A stretch of 64,000 bases of DNA, taken from contig NC_134720.1 in assembly GCF_049634645.1 (NCBI RefSeq), forward strand, positions 16,005,001 through 16,069,000, given 5' to 3'. The stretch comes from Pelodiscus sinensis (taxonomy: Eukaryota; Chordata; Testudines; Trionychidae). The translations under genes were made by a program, and so were the position numbers. The notes under the pieces were generated by a model that saw nothing but the letters and a program-made list of their open reading frames with translations, was not told where the DNA came from and searched no databases. Positions 54,451-64,000 of the stretch are shown here, piece by piece (the stretch's first letter is position 1; the number at the start of each line of letters is the position of its first letter).

Positions 54451-56509
54451 CTGTGCAATGTCTGGGTTGGGAGAGCAGTTAACTAGTAAAGAAGATAGAC
54501 TGGTGTGGTAGGGAGTTGACACACAGTCTAATCTCCAGGAAATCTCAGCTCTGCAGAGCATATATCTTATTTATAGTGTCTATAATAGTCTTGATCTTAG
54601 TCTTTTAATTCTTCCTACTTCCTACTTCATCTGGGGATGCTTTACAAATAGTGCAAGTGCTAGAAATCTATAAAATAAGAAAGAATATGATAAAAATAGG
54701 AATTTCTCCCCTAAATTAGATTATCTTTGTCTTGAATGAGCTTTAGATTATACCCTTCATGATTTTCTCCGTGGTATTTTCCATTACATACTTTTTTTAA
54801 GTGAGAGAAGGAGAGAGAGAGAGACCCTTGAGAATTTACACTGGTATGAAATTTCAAGTTTTACAACCATAGCAATTTGTGAGCCATTCAAAAAGTTTCT
54901 ATCCATACCTCTTATAATAGGAATCTTGCCCTTCAGCAAATTTACATATCAAACTATGTAGAATAATTGGACCCATCATGCACATTAAAAGACACTGTTT
55001 ACATCAAAACTGTTTTACATAGAGAAGCCCTAAATGAGCATGAAATTTAATCTGCCTGTAATTTATAGAAATAATCCTTCTATAAACTCCAGATCCTATT
55101 AAAATATTTCAATTGACTTTAATGGGCATTGGATCAGACCTCAGCAATGATGCAGATGGGGTAGAAGAAAGTATCAAGTGCCAGTGCCGATACAGTTGAC
55201 AGAGGACTCCAGGCCCCTACCATGGCAACACATTCTTTTAAATATTAAAAAGTTAGATGATAGGAAGTTACATGTAATCCAATAAAAGTCAGGAGAGAGT
55301 TAACTTTTTTGCTTATAGTGGGTATCATGATTCAAAATCTGATATTTGCGATTGGATTAAGTCTGGTGCCTAAATCATTTCTGTGGCAGCCTCCTGCCTT
55401 GTAAAGGAGAGAGACAAAAAGGGATGGGCTATAAAATACTTTTGTGTCTCTCTCCTTTTCCCACATCTCCCTTTCCCACGTTTTTAGTTATTCGATTCAA
55501 GTCTTGTAAAACCCCAACCTGTGGAACAGGATTTATGACATACTTCTTAAAGCGTGTCAGACCTTTGAGTGTTACCAGTTCTTCTTTCCAATGCTGTGGA
55601 AAAATGATTGTTCAATTGGACTTAGGGATTTTGGAGTAAGGAAATGAGATGTGAAAGGGGGAAGAGCAAAGTTTAGGAATAAATACTTGCTTGTCCATAC
55701 AGAGAAGGGAGGTGGTTGCACAGGGAGGAAGATGTCATTTTGTACTTCCTATACATGAACTACAGAGGGTGTTCTAATATATTGGAAGTTTTGTTGTAAA
55801 GTTATTACTCTCTCTTTCTGCACCTGGCACATGTAAGAAAACAAGTGCTACACCAACTTCTAGTTTATGTTGCTCTTAACAAAAGGCAGCATTTCAAACC
55901 AGAATATATTTTACTAACTTGTTAATTCAGGACTTTTACCATTTTCTCCAGCTTTAAAGAAAAATCCATCTTAGCCATCACAGAAAACTGGCAATTTTCA
56001 AGCCAAACCAATTTTTTTAGTCAAATTTATAAAGGGCTAAAAATAGGATTTGAAAATTATCTCCAATGCAAAACAGAGCACAGCTGCATCATGACAAGGA
56101 AGTTATATTTTTTCCAGGAACAACTTCACTGTAATCAGAATTACAATTTGCACATTCCGATGCTTTGCTTTCAAAAATTTCAAGGCTTTCATTCTACTTC
56201 ACTATATACTCATTTTCTACAATATCCTAATTCACTGTAATTGGTTACCACTCTTTTATATCTGATAATTTAGCTTTATATAAGAAATTGGGGTAAGTGC
56301 TTGTCACTTCCAAAAATATCTGTATTGTTAGCCATTCTCTCTTTTGAGATAGAGGAAATGTAATCATTTATTCCCTTTACTGTTGACTTAGCTTGTTGAC
56401 TTAAATTTGTCTTTGTGCTCATAAGAATCATGCTTAGCATAATTTAAATCTTAGGAGTAGTCGTAACTAAACTGATAGATGTTCATGTCAGGAGGAGTTT
56501 TGTAAACAT
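54451..56509. other. About 2 kb AT-rich intergenic, nothing recognised
   Basis: One old-repeat-like piece at about 55080-55140 (TTCAATTGACTTTAATGGGC) and a GA-rich tract near 54805. No exon was identified. Confidence 0.4.
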
Positions 56510-56512
56510 GTA

Positions 56513-56878
56513 GGCTGCGTCTACACTGGCATGATTTTGCGCAAATACTTTTAACGGAAGAGTTTTTCCATTAAAAGTATTTGCGCAAGAGAGCATCTAT
56601 ACTGGCCAGTATAGATGCTCTCTTGCACAAGAAAGCTCAGATGGCCATTTTAGCCATCGGGCTTTCTTGCGCAAGAAATTGATGTTACGTGTCTACACTG
56701 GCCTCTTGCGCAAGAACACTTGCACAAAAGGACTTATCCCTGAGCGGGAGTGTCAGAGTATTTGCGCAAGAAGCACTGATTTTGTACATTACAAGTCAAT
56801 GTTCTTGCGCAAATACTCGCGGCCAGTGTAGACAGGCGGCAAGATTTTGCGAAAAATCTTGCCAATGTAGACACAGCC
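56513..56878. mobile_element. 366-bp Harbinger MITE, TTGCGCAA subfamily with GTA duplication
   Basis: The ends GGCTGCGTCTACACTGGC and GCCAATGTAGACACAGCC are flanked by GTA (56510-56512 and 56879-56881). The sequence TTGCGCAAG or TTGCGCAAA recurs about seven times, in blocks placed like those of the 34542 element. An inner palindrome ATACTGGCCAGTAT marks 56598-56611. Confidence 0.87.
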
Positions 56879-57394
56879 GTAGTGTTGACTGCTCACTTGA
56901 AAAAAGTTTCCTAACAACTGTGAGTAATTATAGGCTAACAATTGACCTTTTTTTATTACAAGTTGGAATGAAGTAGGTACATCATAATTGTAGGTTGTGT
57001 GCATGAGGTTGTAAGACACAGGGGCCAAATATTTCTAAAAGAGTTAAATTCATATGAAGGCAACGGATTAACTGATCTGATTATCAGAAGTGCTAAAGAC
57101 CCAGCATTTCATGGTGAATAACACTTCTGAAAAAGAAATCCCTTGTAATTTAGGAAACCAACTTTAGGTTTCTATTTTGGAATGTATTGGTAAGGATTGT
57201 TTGATTGCAGATTTAATGCCATAAACTAAGCTATTTTCATTTTTAGGAAAACATCTCAGAGTAGTTAGATAAATAAAACCTCATAGCAAAACATTGCAAG
57301 CTCATTCAGTTTTCACTCCACTTTGGTGGGAAAGGTTTACTTGGTTACTTTAAACCAACTTTTCTATACATAATAAACACAGTTCTGCCCACCA

Positions 57395-57950
57395 TTGAAT
57401 CATAGAACTGGAAGGGAACTCAAGAAATCATCTAATTTAGTCCCCTGTGCTCATGGAAGCATTATTTTTATCTAGACTATTCCTGACAAGTGTTTGTTAA
57501 ACCTGCTTTTAAAAATCTCCAATGATGGAGGTTACACAACCTACCTAGGCAATTTATTCCAGTGCTTAACCAAGCTGACAGTTTAGAAGTTTTTCCTAAT
57601 ATCCAACCTAAACTTCCCATGCTACAGTTTAAGCCCATTACTTCTTGTCCTATCCTCAGAGGTTAAGGAGAATAATTTTGTCCCCTCCTCCATGTAACAA
57701 CCTGTTATGCACTTGAAAGCTGTTATCTTGTCCCCTCTCAGTCTTTTCTTTTGACTAAACAAATCCAATGTTTTAATCTTTGCTCATAGGTCATGATTTT
57801 TACATGTTTAATCATTTTTGTTGCTCTTCTCTGGACTTTCTTCAGTTTGTCACATTTTTCCTGGAATGTAGCACCCAGAACTGGACAAAATAGTCCTGCT
57901 GAGGTCTAATCAGAGCGCAGTAATGCGGAAGAATTACTTCTCGTGTCTTG
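57395..57950 (-). mobile_element. CR1 LINE 3' region, antisense
   Basis: Begins AATCATAGAACTGGAAGGGA and continues with GTTAAACCTGCTTTTAAAAA, CAATTTATTCCAGTGCTTAA, CCTAATATCCAACCTAAAC, CATTACTTCTTGTCCTATC and TAGCACCCAGAACTGGACA. It parallels 47489-48000 and represents the C-terminal coding end plus 3' end of CR1, with stops. Confidence 0.9.
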
Positions 57951-58460
57951 CTTACACTTGAACTCTCCCACCCTCCCTAAAGAGCACATGGGTGTGGGGA
58001 GGGTAAAAGGCTCAGGGCTGGGGCAGTCCAGGAAAGAGGGAGGCCCCAGGGGGGTGAGAATCTGTCCCTGGGGGAAGGTGGCAGTGGAGGGCCCACTCCC
58101 AGCCAGCCCCTTCCACTTGCCAGGTTATTCTCTTTTCTGTATAGTTTTATGTATCCCTTTATGAATCTGGGGGGCAGGGTGCTTCAGCCCTCAAACGCTT
58201 CTTAAAGGGTGCCTGGAGGATGGGAGGCTTGGGGCCAGGGCAGGAGCTTTAGCCCTCACCTCGTAACTCTCTCTCTGTCTTCTGTATGGTTTTATGAGAA
58301 ACAGTCCTATTCCAGGAACATCCCCTTTTCCTGGAACAACCAAACCCTGCCTTGCTTTAACTTATGATAAGAGGAAGTTGTATACTGAATTTGGTGGTCC
58401 TAGCTTTTACTGTTTAGGAGAAGCTCTTGAATGAACAGACACACTCACAAACAAACTCTC
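57951..58460. other. GC-rich then mixed intergenic sequence
   Basis: The first half has GGGGAGGGTAAAAGGCTCAGG and a recurring GGCCAGGGC-type content with no ends. No gene is supported by the frame at 57943-58164. Confidence 0.35.
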
Positions 58461-58463
58461 TCA

Positions 58464-58920
58464 GGGTACGTCTACACTAGCCCCCTAGTTCGAACTAGAG
58501 AGGCTAATGAGGGCGACCGAAGTTGCTAATGAAGAGCAGGATTTAAATATCCCGCGCTTGATTAGCATAATCCCGGCCCGTCGCCATTTTGGAAACTGAC
58601 TAGCCCGAAGTAACTGCCCGCATCTATACGTGGCAGAGAAGCAGGATTCCGAGATAAATCCTTTAGTTCGAATTAACTGTTACTCCTCGTGGAATGAGGT
58701 TTAACAGTTAATTCAAACTAAGGGGTTTATCTCGGAATCCCGCTCCTCTCCCGCGTATAGACGCGGGCAGTTACTTCGGGTTAGTCAGTTTCCAAAATAG
58801 CGACCGGACGGGATTATGCTAATCAAGCGCGGGATATTTAAATCCCATGCTTCATTAGCAACTTCGGTCGCCCTCATTAGCCTCCCTAGTTCGAACTAGG
58901 GGGCTAGTGTAGACGTACCC
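58464..58920. mobile_element. 457-bp palindromic Harbinger MITE with TCA duplication
   Basis: The termini GGGTACGTCTACACTAGC and GCTAGTGTAGACGTACCC are exact inverted copies. TCA flanks both ends (58461-58463 and 58921-58923). Arms share CCCCCTAGTTCGAACTAG, GCGACCGAAGTTGCTAATGA-like and GGATTTAAATATCCCGCG blocks. The centre (58681-58707) reads ACTCCTCGTGGAATGAGG. Related in arm content to 25942 and 42480. Confidence 0.92.
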
Positions 58921-58923
58921 TCA

Positions 58924-59387
58924 AATTTATAGCAGACTATTAGAATACCATTTTTATCTTACTCCCCACTCCATCACTCAAAGGTACCCATCTGATAAAT
59001 TTCATTCAAATTTTCAAGGTGGGTATACTACATAAATGTCTTTGTCCAATGACTGTCACTATTGTCTTTCTATGCAGATTCTGGTCAATGTTCATGGTTG
59101 ATGCCTTTGATTCTTCTTTTGCTTCTGGTGGTATCAACCAAATTATAGTGTTGAACTGGGTTTGGTAACAGTCTGAGGCTTTCATGCAAACTGTTTAAGA
59201 ACAGTTTTATATCCTGTTTTTAATGCTATCTCCTATTTCCTTTGGTGACAAAATTTCTGATAATATGGCAAATTTCCATGTTGTTCTTTGCAGATTTTTA
59301 TTATAGGTCCCAACCCATTTACCATGTTTATACTTTCCTTGGGTAAATATTTCAATCTTGTCAGGTTATCATACTATTGTTGTACAG
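58924..59387. other. AT-rich intergenic, nothing recognised
   Basis: No repeat ends or coding evidence were seen. Confidence 0.4.
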
Positions 59388-61640
59388 TTTCAGGGGGATA
59401 GCTGAGTTAGTCTGTAACAGGAAAAACTTAAAAAAAAAAAACAACTAAAAGTCTAGTAGCACCTTAAAGACTAAAAAAACCATGTAGCTGGTATCATGAG
59501 CTTTTGTGGGCACAGCCGACTTCTTCAGATGACTGGAGTATTAGATGTCCAGATCTAAGAATAAATAAGGGAAAAGGGAGGGAGGAAGAAAAAGAGACAG
59601 TGAGTAGATTGTTCAAGTAGTTACAAGAGGCTGATAAGAACAATTGACACCTCCATTGTTTGGTTGGTTGGCTAAGTCATTAGGATATGGAAGGTAGTGT
59701 GCAGCCAGCTGATGTGTCTGTTCATTCCATTAGCATAAGAATTAAATTTGTAAATTAAGTTAATTTCCAACCCTTCCCTGTGTATTTGGCTTGTGGAATT
59801 GGCCTGAAACAACGTGGTGACGTGGAGATCTATTGATGAGTGCCCAAGTAGGTTACAGTGTTCTCCCACAGGTTTCTGTGTCAATTGCTTTTATGGATAT
59901 CTGATTTGTGTCCATTAATTCTTTCCCGTAGAAATTATACAGTTTGGTCAATATACATTGCAGTGGAGCACTGCTGGCATTTGATGGCATAGATCACATT
60001 AGTGGATTTGTAGTTAAATGAGCCCCTGATGTAGTGACTGATGTTGTTGGGTCCAGTGATGAACTCGCTTGTGCAGATGTGTGGACAGAGTTGGCACTGG
60101 GGCTGATTGCAGGGGTGGGTTCCTGAATGATTATGATAGAGGTGTGTTGCGTGGTTACTGGAAATAATTTGTTTAAGGTTGGGGGTTGCCTGTAGGTGAG
60201 GATTGGCCTTTCCCCCAAGACTTCTGAGAGTGAGGGGTCATTTTCCAGGATAGGTTGTAGATTGTTGATAATGCATTGGAGGGGTTTAAGTTGTGGGCTG
60301 TAGGTGATGACAAGTGGAATTCTGTTGTTTTCTCTTTTGGGCCTGTCTTGAAGAAGTTCATGTCTGGGTACTTTTTTTGGCTCTGTTGATCTGTTTCTTC
60401 ACTTCTCTGGGTGGGTATTTCAGTTTTAAGAATGTTCTATATAGATCAGTGGTCTCCAACCTTTTTAAGCACGAGATCATGTTTTGAATTTAAGTGCAAT
60501 CCAAGATCTACCTCAAATATAAATACTCTTGCCCACCTCCTTCCCTCCCCTTCTCTGAAGCCCCTCCCCGGATCACTCCATCCTCCCTCTCCTGCCCATC
60601 CTCACTCACTTTCATCAGGCTGGGGCAGAGGGTTGGGGTGCAGGTTCTGGTCTTGGATTAAGGGATCTGGAGTGTGAGAGGGGCTATAAGCTGCTCTTGG
60701 GACAGGCAGTTGGGATGTAGGAGGGGGTTCTAGGTGCAGGCTCTGATGGCGTTTGGATGCAGGGGTGCTTGGGGTGCAGAAGGGAGTTTGTGACTGGGGT
60801 AGGAATTCAGGATGTGGACTCTAGCTGGGCACTGCTGGTGGCTCCTGGTTGTGCAGTAGGGTTAAGGCAGGTTCACCCCTATCCTGGCCCTGGACCACTC
60901 CCAAAAGCAGCCAGCAAACTCCATCCCAAGTCCTGTTGTGCCCCCTCTCTGCTCCATGGAGAAAGGATACAGAGTGGGAGGGGGCACTTTGACATCAGCA
61001 CTCTCCTCTCCCTTTCCTGCTCTGCACAGAAAGCAGAAGGCTCCCCAGTGTGTGGGGCAGCTCCAAGGCAAAGGGCAGGAGATGTGCAGCAGTGGGGGAA
61101 GGGGCAGCTGAAGTGCTGGCACTTGATAGCCTTCCAGCCAAACCAGTCAGGATCACCAGTCAGAGGCTCCAAGATCTACCAGTAGATCCCGAGCTACTGG
61201 TTGGTGACCACTGATATAGATCCTGTAGGCATTTGTCTCTGTCTGTAGGATTGGAGCAAATCCGGTTGTATTTTAGGGCTTATCTGTATACAATAGATTG
61301 AGAAATGGGTCTGGGATGGAAGCTAGAGGCATGAAGGTAAGTGTAGCGGTTGGTAGGCTTCTGGTATAGGGTGGAGAAAATTTGTCCCATTGTTTAATTG
61401 CACTGTAGTGTCAAGGAAGTGGATCTCTTGTGTGGATTGATCCAGGCTGAGGCTGATGGTGGGATGGAAGTTGTTGAAATAGTGTTATACAGGTGGCATT
61501 CTGATTTATTTGCATCAGTCTGGCAATATATCTGTGGTTTCAGATATATTGCTTAGCCATTGCTCACTTTGTCATTAATCTCATGATGTCTTCCAGTGTC
61601 AGAAATCATGGGATGTGATCAGGCTGTATCTTGACGACAT
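59388..61640 (-). pseudogene. Penelope-like element, antisense, with GIY-YIG and RT-linker remnants
   Basis: The antisense tail starts at TTTCAGGGGGATAGCTGAG and passes through AGCACCTTAAAGACTAAAA and CATGAGCTTTTGTGGGCAC to TTCTTCAGATGACTGG. Upstream on the minus strand, 59884-59672 encodes KPVGEHCNLLGHSSIDLHVT, the later part of GIY-YIG. In another frame around 59900-60000 VIYAIKCQQCSTAMYIDQT is the beginning of the domain, with YIG changed to YID. Frames to 60361 include GERPILTYRQPPTLNKLF, typical of the linker between reverse transcriptase and nuclease. A 767-bp hAT splits it at 60447-61213. Beyond that, NFHPTINL-like and IHFLDTT-like pieces are older RT remnants. It is the longest Penelope copy here but broken by several frameshifts. 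Confidence 0.78.
60447..61213. mobile_element. 767-bp hAT element with perfect 8-bp duplication ATATAGAT
   Basis: The ends CAGTGGTCTCCAACC and GGTTGGTGACCACTG are inverted repeats. ATATAGAT occurs at 60439-60446 and 61214-61221. The right side includes AAGATCTACCAGTAGATCCC. The interior is GC-rich, with frames in both strands but no recognised transposase. Inserted into the Penelope element. Confidence 0.92.
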
Positions 61641-63103
61641 TAGAATAGTTTGAAAGTTTTATTAAATGTTATAGTAAATACTGAATTAGTTTGGACATAT
61701 TGCCAGAATGTTTTTTATTCTCTAAATCGGATTTGGAGATTCACTCATTCATTTCTTTATCTGCCAACAAAAAACTTCTTTTTCAAGAAAGCAAACAAAC
61801 AAAGTAATTAAATTTGTATTTGAATGCTAACTAGCTAACAGTCTGTATTACTTCCTTTATAAAAATTCTACACTTAAACAATCTATCTCCCTACTCAAAT
61901 ATTAACATTCCTTGAAATGAACAAGTTTAGGAATGTAGTCTGTCCCTGCTGCTATAATTCTTCATTTTCTTTCAGCCCAATTGATTTGCACCCTCAAATT
62001 TGCAAAAAACATGCAAAATTATTAGGATATTATTGAAAATGAACTCCTTGAATAAGAAAGGGATTTTATACTCTAGACTCTGTGTGAATCAAAATCTCAT
62101 GGGAGTCTCAGTGTGCATTTATGTGTATACATTTGAGAAGGCTGTTGCTTTTGAACCGCAAGAAATCTGACACCTCTGCTTTTGAAATGTTTATTTAGCA
62201 TGTGGTTACATTGTTATGCTTTTTATTATTGCAATCCAATGGGACATTATATGAGCAATGCTGCATCATTGGTATTGTCCAGTTATCCAGTGAGTCATAT
62301 AGTAAATTTGCTATTAGCAGTCATTTTCTCTTAAAAAGATGTAAAATGTATTAAAAAAATCATATCCAGCCATGGATGGAGCTTAGCTCTACCCAACGCA
62401 TTCTTAGTTGTCTCTGTTAGTTCACATGATATCATCACCATGCTCTACATTCCTTGTGCCCATTGCAATTTGAGTTGTTTACTTTCTTAAAGTACTTAAT
62501 TTTGTTCAACTATGTCCCTCATTGGATTTTTACTTAATTTGGATTTCTATTTAGTTTTAACAGCAAAACTTTCTATACATCAAGATATAGCAGACTCTGC
62601 TCATAATAAAGGAGTTGAGAGATTACCGTGTAATTACTCCATTCACAGAGCATGTCCCATTATGTGTCTCCTCGTTTTGCTTTTGTGTCTACAGTGTATT
62701 AATGTAGAGCTGGCCAAACCATTTGTTACAAATAACATTTGTTGTTTAGTCCCTTTTTCTGGAGAGTTGTCTACTTACTGATCCTCACTTTCTTTAAATG
62801 CATTTGGTGTTTGTATGTACTCTGGATAATTTGCAGTCTAAAAATAATTCATGAGCTATTAGTGATTCATTATTCATGTTCTGTGGTTGGTCATCCAAGC
62901 CTCAAGGTTTCTGTTCTTTGAATGGATGACAGAAACTTTTTAAGACAGGAAATAAGAATAGTGTATAATTCTCTTTTGGTACAAATTTTCCAATAAATTT
63001 CTGCAACTTTTGGGATTCATGAACATTTTCACAAATATCCCTTAATTCTCAAGAATAATGAAAGAGCTACACTTCCTTTATTTGCAAGATCATGTTCATT
63101 TCT
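61641..63103. other. AT-rich intergenic, nothing certain
   Basis: No gene was recognised. AGAGCTGGCCAAACCATTTG at about 62706 resembles an end of an old DNA transposon I recall from reptiles, without a visible partner. Confidence 0.35.
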
Positions 63104-63111
63104 GGTTTATA

Positions 63112-63255
63112 CAGAGCTGGCCTGAGCCCTTCTTGCGCCCTGAGCGCCGGGCGTGAGGCGCTACCCCCGCCCGGCCGGGCAGCACCGCGCTGCGCCCCTT
63201 ACAATCAGGTGCCCCAGGCTATCGCCTGGTCAGCCCGTAGCTTGGGCCGGCTCTG
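63112..63255. mobile_element. 144-bp GC-rich hAT MITE with perfect 8-bp duplication GGTTTATA
   Basis: The ends CAGAGCTGGCCTGAGCCC and TGGGCCGGCTCTG are inverted repeats. GGTTTATA occurs at 63104-63111 and 63256-63263. The interior is very GC-rich in an AT-rich surround and contains GCCCGGCCGGGC, a perfect palindrome. Very short and non-coding. Confidence 0.86.
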
Positions 63256-63306
63256 GGTTTATAATAACACTACTAAATATTGCCTTCCATCTTTGATCAT
63301 CTCTCA

Positions 63307-63755
63307 AACTATCTCTAAACTGCAGGCTTCTTTTGGAAGAACTTTTTTTTAGAAGAGATCTTCTGAAAAAACTTCTTCCAAAAGAGAGTGTCCACACACA
63401 AAAGCACATCAAAAGAGCGATCTGCTTTTTCGAAAGATAGCATCCACACTGAATGGATGCTATGTCGCATTAAGGCTGTGATTACTATTGACGGAGTGGC
63501 CACCAGGGCACCTTGCTTTTTCTTCTTTTCTATTCTTTTGAAAGACTCCCACTTCCCTGTCCACACATGCCTTTTTCCAAAAGAGCTCTTTTGGAAAAAG
63601 GCTTCTTCCTTGTAAAAAGGGGATTACCAAAGCCGGAAAAAAACCTCTGTTCTTTTCTTTTACTTTTGGAAGAACGCGATTGCAGTGTGGTCGTAACTTA
63701 GGTTTTGTCAGAAAAACACTGTTTTCCTGACAAAACTCTGTAGTGTAGACATACC
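63307..63755. mobile_element. 449-bp Harbinger MITE with TCA duplication, AAAAGAG arms
   Basis: The right end GTAGTGTAGACATACCC is well kept, the left end AACTATCTCTAAACTGCAG is decayed. TCA flanks both ends (63304-63306 and 63756-63758). The arms use TTTTGGAAGAAC, CTTTTGGAAAAAGG and GCATCCACACTGAATGGATGC. The protein-like frames here are arm artefacts. Confidence 0.78.
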
Positions 63756-63758
63756 CTC

Positions 63759-64000
63759 ACTGTTTTCTTGCTAAGCTCTTGAAGAAAGATGTTTCAGAAT
63801 TTCACAAACATATTTAGCATATATCTTTTGTATATATGAATTTTGAGTATAAATACAGATAATCTATTTTTTTAAAAATAGCATTTCTGTTTATTACATA
63901 TATAACAAATTCCCAGTTTTTCCTTTGGTTTCCTTACAAATATTCAGCATGGAACCATTATATCATACAGTGAAAACTTTCAGAGTTCATAGACACATTT
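63759..64000. other. AT-rich sequence to window end
   Basis: No feature recognised; dominated by AT with TATATA-type runs. Confidence 0.4.

Noticed and set aside
62512..62921. Hydrophobic frames that could be a small membrane protein
   Set aside because: AT-rich composition naturally gives Leu/Phe/Ile codons; no start context, homology or neighbours support it.
1..64000. CRISPR arrays, bacterial operons, tRNA or rRNA genes
   Set aside because: None seen. The regularly recurring blocks belong to dispersed transposon families, not spacer arrays, and no cloverleaf-like gene was recognised by eye.

Overview
The window looks like nuclear DNA of a non-avian reptile, most likely a turtle and possibly a softshell. 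It combines many CR1 LINE pieces, MIR SINE relics, Penelope-like retroelements with a GIY-YIG nuclease, hAT and PIF/Harbinger DNA transposons, and one vertebrate gene with canonical GT-AG introns. The species guess rests on repeat style and recalled similarity, not on a search. There is no bacterial-type gene organisation.

Gene content is small. The plus strand starts inside an intron and carries the last two coding exons of a monoacylglycerol acyltransferase gene of the DGAT2 family, best matching MOGAT1 (exons 1240-1439 and 8883-9037, stop TGA at 9035-9037, possible ATTAAA signal at 9139). The exons join in frame. The intron between them (about 7.4 kb) is filled with palindromic MITEs, three short-inverted-repeat hAT-like elements, a MIR, an old LINE piece and an LTR-like stretch. 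From about 9.1 kb to the end I see no further convincing host gene.

The rest is a layered record of transposition. (1) About 26 PIF/Harbinger-type elements or fragments share termini close to GGGYATGTCTAGAC/GTCTAGACATRCCC. Most have 3-bp target duplications (TTA, TCA, TAA, TGA and others), many are near-perfect 240-460 bp palindromes, and many share a central motif ACCTCRTTNCAYGAGG. (2) One related long element (48820 to about 51315) carries an almost intact two-exon Myb/SANT-like gene with a single apparent frameshift; a decayed relative lies at 40.1-40.9 kb. (3) hAT elements with 8-bp duplications lie at 810, 6985, 7774, 21487, 23706, 26995, 38913, 47185, 51841, 60447 and 63112. (4) Penelope-like copies carry GIY-YIG remnants and 3' tails, several with inverted tails; the copy at 34.2-35.2 kb has a 13-bp duplication around the whole inverted structure. 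(5) There is a 977-bp solo LTR with 5-bp duplications at 10.8-11.8 kb and related LTR pieces elsewhere. (6) CR1 copies occur in both orientations, one with recognisable reverse-transcriptase motifs.

The most striking architecture is 46.75-52.25 kb: an LTR split by a 4.4-kb hAT element (8-bp duplication TTACAAAT). Inside that element sit a CR1 and the Myb-bearing Harbinger element, and a second small hAT lies farther along the same LTR. Insertion order can be read directly from the flanking duplications.
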